Part shown: in pieces, positions 41,058 through 48,391 of the stretch
How positions within the stretch are numbered: the first letter of the stretch is position 1
Layout: each line of letters begins with the position of its first letter
DNA from: Porphyromonadaceae bacterium UBA7087
Lineage (GTDB): Bacteria; Bacteroidota; Bacteroidia; Bacteroidales; Muribaculaceae
DNA: 49,455 nt
Reading direction: 5' to 3'
Assembly (NCBI GenBank): GCA_002493515.1
Contig: DKYZ01000030.1
Location: 1 to 49,455 of the forward strand
Program-made: the position numbers and the translations under genes
The notes under the pieces: model-generated
Database searches by the model: none
The model's input: the letters and a program-made list of their open reading frames with translations, nothing else
Told to the model about the DNA's origin: nothing

Positions 41058-42895
41058 GGGATTACAGCGATTATGGGATACTTATCCCTTCGGGAAAGCG
41101 GCACGGCAACCTCAAATGCCTTTGCCCACAGTGTCATGACAAGCGCACCGACAAGCATGACAAGAGCCTCTCGGTGAACCTCGACAAGGGGGTATGGAAC
41201 TGCCACTACTGCGGCTGGTCAGGCTCTCTGGGCTACACCGACAATGAGAAACGGGAGTGGATGGAGAGGCAGCCGTGGTATCGTCCGCCGCGTGTGGGCA
41301 AGGAGAAACCGAAGTATAGCCGGCCGCAACCCAGGGCGCAAGCCCCGATGGGGGAGCGTCCGCTCGCCTGGTTTGCTGGCAGGGGGATAAGTCGTCAGAC
41401 CCTGGAGGCGATGAGGGTGACAGACGGCGTGGAGTGGATGCCGCAGAAGGAGAAGCGTCCGTCGGGGAGGGTGAACACCGTGCAGTTCAACTTCTACCGC
41501 AGCGGCGAGCTCGTCAACATCAAGTACCGCTCCGGCGACAAGGCCTTCCGTCTCTGCAAGGGGGCCGAGCTGATTCCCTACAATATCGACGCCATCAAGG
41601 GGACGCCGGAATGCATCATCACCGAGGGGGAGATCGATGCCCTGAGTTTCCACGAGGCCGGAAGGCATGACGTGGTAAGCGTGCCCAACGGGGCGGGGAG
41701 CAACCTCGACTACCTCGATGATTTCATCGAGGAATATTTCGACGACAAGGAGACGATCTACATCGCTGTGGACACCGACACCAAGGGTGTGGAGCTGCGC
41801 GACGAGCTGCTGCGCCGTTTCGGGCCGGAGCGTTGCCGGGTGGTAGACTTCGGAGAGGACTGCAAAGACGCCAACGAGCATCTCATTGCCCACGGCGCGG
41901 AGAGTCTGCTACGCTGTCTGGCGGATGCCCCGGAGACGAAGGCCGAGGGAGTCTTCACTGTCTCCGACTTCGAGGTCAGTCTGGACGCCATCTACGAGCA
42001 CGGCATGCAGAAGGGAGTGACCATAGGCCACGAGAACATCGACCGGCTGATCAGTTTCGAGACGCGGAGGCTCTGCCTGGTGACGGGCTATCCGGGGAGC
42101 GGCAAGTCGGAGTTCATCGACGAGATGGCCGAGCGGCTCAACATCCGCTACGGCTGGCGCTTCGCCTATTTCAGCCCCGAGAATGCCCCGCTGGCCTACC
42201 ATGCAGGCAAGCTGATAGAGAAGTTCACCGGAAAGAAGTTCAGCCGCAAGACCCTTCCAGGGGAGGAATACGTGCAGGTCAAGGAGCGTCTGGAGCGTGA
42301 TTTCTTCTTCCTCTCGCCTCCCGATTACAGAGTTGACACAATCCTGGAAAAGGCCAGGTATCTGGTGAGGCGCAGGGGAATCCGCGCCCTGGTGATCGAC
42401 CCCTACAACCGATTGGAGGACGAGCGGGGCGGCATGAGGGAGACCGACTACATCAGCCGACTTCTCGACCGTCTGACCAACTTCGCCCAGCAGCATGACG
42501 TGCTGGTGATCCTGATGGCGCATCCCACCAAACCGGTGCGCAACAAGGAGGGTAAGACCGACCCGCCGACGCTATACGACATTAGCGGCTCGGCGCATTT
42601 CTTCAACAAGGCCGACTTCGGTATCGTGGTCCACCGCGACCGCCTCAACGGCACAGTGGAGATTCGGGTCGACAAGGTGAAATTCCGTCATCTGGGCTCA
42701 CCGGGTGTGGCCACGATGAAATACAACCTCGACAACGGCCGGTATGTGCCCTATTATCCCGACCAGACGCCTAAATGGGACAACGACAACCACATCATGG
42801 AGGAGGAGCGCAAGCGGCGCCAGGAGGCATGGGAGGCGGCGCGTTTCGATTTCGGCAGTCTCACGGAGCTTAGCGACGAGGAAATCCCCTTCTGA
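41054..42895 (+). CDS. Phage-type primase-helicase (CHC2 zinc finger, Toprim, DnaB/gp4-like ATPase)
   Basis: The 613-residue protein has a CHC2-like zinc finger (Cys24, Cys27, Cys50 and Cys53 in CLCPQCHDK ... WNCHYCGWSG), a Toprim domain (CIITEGEIDALSFHEAG, then IYIAVDTDTKG) and a RecA-like helicase with Walker A GYPGSGKS (345-352) and an LVIDPYNRLED-type Walker B. SGSAHFFNKADFGIVVHRD is a late helicase motif. This is the T7 gp4-like layout of phage bifunctional primase-helicases. It would unwind DNA and lay primers. Its start overlaps the DUF6291-like stop (ATGA), so the pair is coupled. It is convergent with hsdR, 11 bases apart. No portal, terminase, integrase or tail gene is visible near it. 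Confidence 0.87.
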   Translation: MRDYSDYGILIPSGKRHGNLKCLCPQCHDKRTDKHDKSLSVNLDKGVWNCHYCGWSGSLGYTDNEKREWMERQPWYRPPRVGKEKPKYSRPQPRAQAPMGERPLAWFAGRGISRQTLEAMRVTDGVEWMPQKEKRPSGRVNTVQFNFYRSGELVNIKYRSGDKAFRLCKGAELIPYNIDAIKGTPECIITEGEIDALSFHEAGRHDVVSVPNGAGSNLDYLDDFIEEYFDDKETIYIAVDTDTKGVELRDELLRRFGPERCRVVDFGEDCKDANEHLIAHGAESLLRCLADAPETKAEGVFTVSDFEVSLDAIYEHGMQKGVTIGHENIDRLISFETRRLCLVTGYPGSGKSEFIDEMAERLNIRYGWRFAYFSPENAPLAYHAGKLIEKFTGKKFSRKTLPGEEYVQVKERLERDFFFLSPPDYRVDTILEKARYLVRRRGIRALVIDPYNRLEDERGGMRETDYISRLLDRLTNFAQQHDVLVILMAHPTKPVRNKEGKTDPPTLYDISGSAHFFNKADFGIVVHRDRLNGTVEIRVDKVKFRHLGSPGVATMKYNLDNGRYVPYYPDQTPKWDNDNHIMEEERKRRQEAWEAARFDFGSLTELSDEEIPF

Positions 42896-42906
42896 GCGGG
42901 ACGAGG

Positions 42907-45900
42907 TCATGCTGCGGTTATCGCTTTGTGGAGCAATGAGACAAACTCTCCGACTTTGTGGAACTTGCCGGGGAAGATACTTTCCTCATCGGCATCGTCG
43001 AAGGGCGACTCTGTAAGCAATACATCGATCTGTATGTCGCCGTTCTGACACACGTAGTTCAGTATCCCTTCAAGATATTCCTCCTGTTCGGCGGTGAGCC
43101 GGTTTTCTGATATGAACTTAGCGAATATATCCACGGCTTTCTTTCGGTTGACCCCCTGCAGTAGTTTGCGGATAAACCCTCCGATAGGAATGTTCTCGTC
43201 GAGCTGCTCGCGTTTCACAAACCGTTCGTAATCTTCTTTGGTGCCGAGTTCCTCCCAGAATATGCGTTCAAGCTCGCTGACGTCCTGCGATGTGAGCTGC
43301 TCGATATTATGTATTTTCTGAAGCACCGGCATATTGCGGTTCTCGGCAAGGTAGTCAAGCACCTTCTGCCGATAGGTCATTGTTGAGTTTAACGGACACG
43401 CTTCTCCGGCGAATGAGGTTTCATCCTCGATATTGACGTCGAATGTCCGATTGGACTTTCCGGAGAGAAACTGTATCAGGTTGCGCAACTCCACGCGCAT
43501 TCTCTCGATGGATGCCGGCGACTTGTTTTCCCAGAACCCGGCAGTCAATACCTCATTGATAACGTCGATTTTAGCCATTACCTGGGGCACCGTTCCGAGC
43601 CGCGTCAGAGCCTGCGCGACAAGTGTTATTTTCGCTTCATATCGCGAGGCATCAAACGAATTGTCCAGAAGTGAAAGCTGGACATACAGCGAAAGTATAT
43701 CAAATCCCAACGCCGTGTCATCGCCTCCCATTGTCGGCAGGAGCGGAGCAATCTCACGTTTCATGTCGGCAACACCGACATCGGTCAATACCCTCCAGTT
43801 GGCGCGGTTGCGGTAGTGCGCCACGGTTTCACAATGGTTGCGCACCGACACATGGTTGTCGTTGAGCTGCATCACCTGAGAGTGAAGCATCTCTTTCAAC
43901 TCATCATGCCACTGCCGTTCCCAACAACCTTCCTCGTGATACTGTGCTGCCTGAAGCAATAGTGCAATGTCGGCGCGGAGACCGAACAGACGCTCTGTGA
44001 GCGACTGCGTGCGCACAGGCTCTATGCCGTTTGGATTTTCGCTGAAGAAATCGAAGTTTCCGCACCAGTCGAAGATATAAAACTCCTTCTTGTGGTGTCC
44101 GGCTGCGAAAATGTTTTCCGACAATCGTGTGCCACGGCCTATCATCTGCCAGAACTTGATGCGTGAACGCACCCGCTTGAAAAACACAAGGTTCAATATG
44201 TCGGGAACGTCGATGCCTGTGTCGAGCATATCGACCGACACCACAACCTGCGGCATACCGCCCCGCACCTCGAATCGTTCGATAAGGTTCTGCGCGTACC
44301 TGATAGAGTAGTCGATCTGCTTGCAAAACTCCGGACCGAGATGGGGATACAGCACATTGAAGCGGGTCACTATCTTTTCGGCGTGTTGGCGGTTCATTGC
44401 AAAAATGATGGTCTTGCCAATCTTCTCTCCGCTTTCCACTTTAAGCCCTTTGGTCATCAGCTCGTCGAGCATTCTGTCGATGGTCGATGTGTTGTACACA
44501 TAATTGAATATCTCGGAGTTGTCTATGTCGCGTGGTTGTGGGTCGCGCTCGGGGTCTATCGCGTCTTGCAACGCCTCCCACTCCCATATCTGTTCCATCT
44601 GCTCGCGCTCCTCCGCCGAGAGCGCATCATACTTGATGCCGCTGTTCAAAACTTCGGATTCGTATCTTAATCCACGATAAGGGCATAGGAATCCATCGTC
44701 AACCGCAGTCTGATATTCGTAGGCGTAGTTGGGTTCGCCCTGTTCCAGTTCAAAAATGTCGTAGGTCGAGCGGTTCACCTGATCGCGCGGTGTGGCGGTA
44801 AGTCCAACAAGTATGGCGTCGAAGTAGCTGAATATTGCCTTGAACTTGTCGAAAATCGAGCGATGCGCCTCATCTACGATAATAAGGTCGAATCTTCCTA
44901 CCGAAAATGGTTTCTCGTCGGCATCCACATAGTTTATCATTGTCTGATAGGTGGAGAAAAGAATACGGGCGTTTTTGTTATGAACAGTATCGGTCAGATC
45001 ACTACATTCTATATTAGGAAGGTGTTTGGCAAACTCACGACATGCCTGTTTCACGAGCGAAGTGCGGTCAGCAAGAAACAGTACGTTTTTCACCCATTCG
45101 GAACGCATCAACAGTTCCGTAAGCGATATGGCTGTGCGGGTCTTGCCCGTGCCGGTAGCCATTACCAACAGTCCGCGGCGATGCTTGCGGTTGAAGTGGT
45201 CGCAAAGGGCATGGATAGCCGCTATCTGATAGTATCGTCCGGATATGTCCTGACGCACGGAAAGGTCTGTGATGTCGGCTCGTCCTTGGCGGTGATGAAG
45301 CACCTGCAGATCCTCGAGCGAATGGAAAGCCGCAATCTCCCGCTTGGGGAATCCCAGACGGTCAACTACAAAGTGTTTTAACCCATTGGTGAAATAAATC
45401 ACAGGGCGGACCCCGTATTTACGTTCCAGACAGTCGGCATAGAGTTCGGCCTGATGTTCGCCGGCTGTAGGTTCCACGCTTGTCCGTTTCGCCTCGATCA
45501 CGGCAAGCGGTTTTCTGTCGGGTCCGAACAGTACATAGTCGGCGTACCCTATGCCCTCATTGTTGGGCATCCCATGCACTTCGACCTCGATGCAGGCCTT
45601 TCCGGGCTGTATGTCGCCCTCGGTGTCGAGCACGTCCCATCCGGCTTCGCGAAGCAGCAGGTCGATGAAACTGCGGCGTGTCTCGGCCTCGGATATATTG
45701 TCCCATGTTACCGCGACTGGTGTTGACGGTATGGACGCGCCATCGGTGATTGTCGCGGCGGACGCGCCATGGCGCGTCCCTACGGGCAGCAATGATTCAT
45801 CGAATGGCGCAAGGGTATCGAGTACCCGCAGTTTGAGAAGAATCCCTCCGATAAGATTGTAAAGATTCAGTACGGCGAAGAACGATTCTCTCCTTTTTAC

Positions 45901-46200
45901 CGAACCGATGTGCGCACCGGCATTCCCGAGTTTGCGGATATAGTGGACGGCCATCATAAGCCGGTCGTCATTGACAAACTCAGTGAAAGTCGGCGAAGTG
46001 ACTATCTCGAAAAGAGAGGTGCGCTCGGGAATCTCCACATTCTTCATCCTGAAGATAGCGCGGGCAATCCATTCGAGCGCACGGCGGGCATTCAATGCCG
46101 ACACGTCCGGGTCGGCATACTGATTCCTTTCAGCGGCATCGCAATAACGGTGGAGTGTTGAAAGTTCCGAGATATCTTTCAGATAGTCAAAGTTCTTCAT
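42907..46200 (-). CDS. hsdR: Type I restriction enzyme R subunit (HsdR) with DUF4145-like N-terminus
   Basis: A 1097-residue HsdR. Residues 1-115 (LKDISELSTLHRYCDAAERNQYADPDVSALNARRALEWIARAIF ... YIRKLGNAGAH) resemble DUF4145, a domain often fused to restriction enzymes. A linker (about 120-165) contains the 20-bp palindrome described separately. The HSDR_N nuclease follows with D/EAK (YADYVLFGPDRKPLAVIEAKRT). The motor has Walker A MATGTGKT (347-354), VDEAH (442-446), GLTATPRD and QMIGRGTR. It cuts and translocates unmodified DNA in complex with HsdS and HsdM. It is the last gene of the operon, 6 bases after the DUF1016 gene stop. Confidence 0.95.
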   Translation of the reverse strand: MKNFDYLKDISELSTLHRYCDAAERNQYADPDVSALNARRALEWIARAIFRMKNVEIPERTSLFEIVTSPTFTEFVNDDRLMMAVHYIRKLGNAGAHIGSVKRRESFFAVLNLYNLIGGILLKLRVLDTLAPFDESLLPVGTRHGASAATITDGASIPSTPVAVTWDNISEAETRRSFIDLLLREAGWDVLDTEGDIQPGKACIEVEVHGMPNNEGIGYADYVLFGPDRKPLAVIEAKRTSVEPTAGEHQAELYADCLERKYGVRPVIYFTNGLKHFVVDRLGFPKREIAAFHSLEDLQVLHHRQGRADITDLSVRQDISGRYYQIAAIHALCDHFNRKHRRGLLVMATGTGKTRTAISLTELLMRSEWVKNVLFLADRTSLVKQACREFAKHLPNIECSDLTDTVHNKNARILFSTYQTMINYVDADEKPFSVGRFDLIIVDEAHRSIFDKFKAIFSYFDAILVGLTATPRDQVNRSTYDIFELEQGEPNYAYEYQTAVDDGFLCPYRGLRYESEVLNSGIKYDALSAEEREQMEQIWEWEALQDAIDPERDPQPRDIDNSEIFNYVYNTSTIDRMLDELMTKGLKVESGEKIGKTIIFAMNRQHAEKIVTRFNVLYPHLGPEFCKQIDYSIRYAQNLIERFEVRGGMPQVVVSVDMLDTGIDVPDILNLVFFKRVRSRIKFWQMIGRGTRLSENIFAAGHHKKEFYIFDWCGNFDFFSENPNGIEPVRTQSLTERLFGLRADIALLLQAAQYHEEGCWERQWHDELKEMLHSQVMQLNDNHVSVRNHCETVAHYRNRANWRVLTDVGVADMKREIAPLLPTMGGDDTALGFDILSLYVQLSLLDNSFDASRYEAKITLVAQALTRLGTVPQVMAKIDVINEVLTAGFWENKSPASIERMRVELRNLIQFLSGKSNRTFDVNIEDETSFAGEACPLNSTMTYRQKVLDYLAENRNMPVLQKIHNIEQLTSQDVSELERIFWEELGTKEDYERFVKREQLDENIPIGGFIRKLLQGVNRKKAVDIFAKFISENRLTAEQEEYLEGILNYVCQNGDIQIDVLLTESPFDDADEESIFPGKFHKVGEFVSLLHKAITAA
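45760..45779. repeat. 20-bp perfect palindrome inside the hsdR linker
   Basis: The sequence GGACGCGCCATGGCGCGTCC equals its own complement. An 11-base partial copy, GGACGCGCCAT, lies at 45733-45743. Both are in frame and fall in the linker between the DUF4145-like and nuclease domains. From memory, similar CCATGG-centred repeats occur dispersed in Bacteroidetes genomes; I cannot confirm copy number here. Confidence 0.75.
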
Positions 46201-46206
46201 GAGCGA

Positions 46207-47283
46207 TTATCCGTTTATCTGTTTGAATTTCTGGCGTGTGAGTGCTATTTCGCGGCTCAACTCTTCCTTTGAGGGCAAAATGAGGTCATACTTCGCAGAG
46301 AAAACGCCTATGTCCTTTCTGTCGCCGAGGGTATATTCAACCACCGTGTCATTCTTTTCTGAACAAAGTATAATACCTATGGTCGGATTGTCATCCGGCT
46401 GACATACCTCTCTGTTATAGTAGTTCACATAGAGCTGCATCTGACCTAAGTCGCTATAATCCACACGTTTCATTTTCAAGTCGATTATGACGTAACTCCG
46501 GGTCAGGACGTTGTAAAACACCAAGTCAGGATAGAAATGCTGACCGTCGATGGTAATGCGTTTCTGACGTCCCATAAAGGCAAAGCCTCGACCAAGTTCC
46601 AACAGGAATTCTTCAAGATGCGAAATCAGCGCACTTTCAAGTTCGCTTTCCTGCCAGATGACATCCTCTTTGGCACCGACAAATTCGAGGACGAAGGGAT
46701 CATACACCAGAGTCAGGGGGTCAAACTTATCGGGTTTTGCCGGAAGATTCTTCTTAATCAGGGATTTCACTTCCTCCGAGTCGCGATGCGTGGATAGAAG
46801 ACGCTCATAATATTGAGTCGCTATCTGTCTTTCAAGTTGGCGGACGCTCCATTTTCCGGTGGCTGCTTCCTCTGCATAATATTCCCGTGCTTTGGGATTT
46901 GAAACCTTGATAAGCATACGGTAATGAGTCCAACTCAATTTATCACTCAGTGAGTGATGAATTGGGAACGCGAGATAAAACTGCCTCATATACCGTAGGT
47001 TAGTCGCGGTAAAGCCTTTTCCGAACTCTTGTGTGAGACGTTGGGATATGCGCTTTATCAGGTCATCGCCGTAAGCGGCTCTCTCTTCGCCACCTTGCGC
47101 ATCAACAATCAGTTTACCGATATGCCAGTAAGCCTGAACCATCGCGGTATTGACAGTTGTCAGCACTGCTGACCTTGCCTGAAGAAGCACCTGCTTTATC
47201 TGAGAATATGTGTTGTCGGATAGCTCAGTGGATGTATTCTGCATATTCATAATCTGTTCGTAATTTGTGAGACGCTGCTTCAC
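46207..47283 (-). CDS. DUF1016/YhcG PD-(D/E)XK nuclease embedded in the restriction operon
   Basis: The 358-residue protein has a helical DUF1016 N-terminal domain (residues 22-165: YSQIKQVLLQARSAVLTTVNTAMVQAYWHIGKLIV, LSWTHYRMLIKVSNPKAREYYAEEA, WSVRQLERQI) and a C-terminal PD-(D/E)XK nuclease: YPDLVFYN with Asp253 and IIDLKMKR with Asp268-x-Lys270. YhcG-like proteins are often found inside type I restriction loci; their exact activity is not settled. The start may be GTG at 47283 (4 bases after the hsdS stop) or ATG at 47250 or 47244. I give the longest. It lies between hsdS and hsdR and must be co-transcribed with them. Confidence 0.9.
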   Translation of the reverse strand: MKQRLTNYEQIMNMQNTSTELSDNTYSQIKQVLLQARSAVLTTVNTAMVQAYWHIGKLIVDAQGGEERAAYGDDLIKRISQRLTQEFGKGFTATNLRYMRQFYLAFPIHHSLSDKLSWTHYRMLIKVSNPKAREYYAEEAATGKWSVRQLERQIATQYYERLLSTHRDSEEVKSLIKKNLPAKPDKFDPLTLVYDPFVLEFVGAKEDVIWQESELESALISHLEEFLLELGRGFAFMGRQKRITIDGQHFYPDLVFYNVLTRSYVIIDLKMKRVDYSDLGQMQLYVNYYNREVCQPDDNPTIGIILCSEKNDTVVEYTLGDRKDIGVFSAKYDLILPSKEELSREIALTRQKFKQING

Positions 47284-47287
47284 ATTT

Positions 47288-48391
47288 TTAGTCGTTAAAC
47301 CAGTAATCCATACGACTTGCGAGAATTGTCTCCAAGTCGGCTATCGAAGCCTCAACTCGTTTCTTCTGCTCCACAATCGCCTCAATCCTTGATGCGAATT
47401 GATTTTGCAGATTGAGCGGAGGTAGAGGTAGAATAATGGATTTAAGAGATGTATTCGATATTACTGGTTGAGCTGCGGCATTGGCATATTTGCGTAATTC
47501 CAACAAATTCAAAAGGCGTTCAAGAAAACGCAAATTAATTTTCTGTTGGATATTTACCACAAAAGCATTATCAGTCACAAATATATCATCATCGATTAGT
47601 CTTACATTCCCACATAACGCGCCAACACGACCAATGATAATATTTTGCCCTGACGTGTTGAACATATTATGGAAGCCCGTTATACCATTTCCTCCATATA
47701 CAGGATATCGACCATTGCAAAAATCCTTCGCTGAGAGGGCGTCGCCACTTTTTAATTTGATTAAATTCTTAAAAGTATCAGTCTTCCATCCTTTGAGATT
47801 TTCGATCGGATCGCCGAAAGTCTCATAGAAAAGGGATTGAGCAAGAGCGTCAAGGTCTTTAAGTTGACTATGCTTAGCCTCAATCAACTCGTTAATCTTG
47901 TCAAGTTCAGAGACTATTTGAGCCTGCACCTCCATCGGAGGGACAGGTATAAGGATAGATCTTACATCTTCTTCTCTTACCGCAGGATAGGCTGCCCCAG
48001 CACATTTTGCCACCAGTTTATCAGTAAAGCAGTCGTTAGTAATGACATACAATAAAAAGCGAGGTAAAGTACCAAAGCTTCTTAAAACACAAAAACCAGA
48101 TGAGGCTATTAAATTGCTATTGTCCAAGGATACGCAAGCTATGTTCTTTAGATTTGGTCGAACCAAAGACAATAATATATCATTTCTAACTATAACTTGT
48201 TGCGCACGTGATGGAGCATCTTTAAAGATATAATTAGATGTATGGGAAATCTGGTGACTATTCCTATCAATAGAGGATATATCCACATACTCGATTATAT
48301 CCTCAGCTTTATACTTAACTGATGCTCGCAATATTCCTTTTTGGGGAACGCATAATTCTTCTATTTTTTTCTTTTCCCAGTCGTGGTTCAT
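47288..48391 (-). CDS. hsdS: Type I restriction specificity subunit (HsdS)
   Basis: The 367-residue protein has two target recognition domains, each followed by a conserved helical spacer: TRD1 residues about 5-160, spacer 160-195 (LIPVPPMEVQAQIVSELDKINELIEAKHSQLKDLDALAQSLFYETFGDP), TRD2 about 200-320, spacer 320-367 (LPLPPLNLQNQFASRIEAIVEQKKRVEASIADLETILASRM). The two TRDs read the two halves of a bipartite site. The gene is more AT-rich than the nearby chromosomal genes (one hand-counted line near 48061 is 33% GC), as is common for exchangeable hsdS genes. Its start overlaps the hsdM stop as ATGA. It is a single complete hsdS; I see no silent cassettes or recombinase in the window. Confidence 0.93.
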   Translation of the reverse strand: MNHDWEKKKIEELCVPQKGILRASVKYKAEDIIEYVDISSIDRNSHQISHTSNYIFKDAPSRAQQVIVRNDILLSLVRPNLKNIACVSLDNSNLIASSGFCVLRSFGTLPRFLLYVITNDCFTDKLVAKCAGAAYPAVREEDVRSILIPVPPMEVQAQIVSELDKINELIEAKHSQLKDLDALAQSLFYETFGDPIENLKGWKTDTFKNLIKLKSGDALSAKDFCNGRYPVYGGNGITGFHNMFNTSGQNIIIGRVGALCGNVRLIDDDIFVTDNAFVVNIQQKINLRFLERLLNLLELRKYANAAAQPVISNTSLKSIILPLPPLNLQNQFASRIEAIVEQKKRVEASIADLETILASRMDYWFND

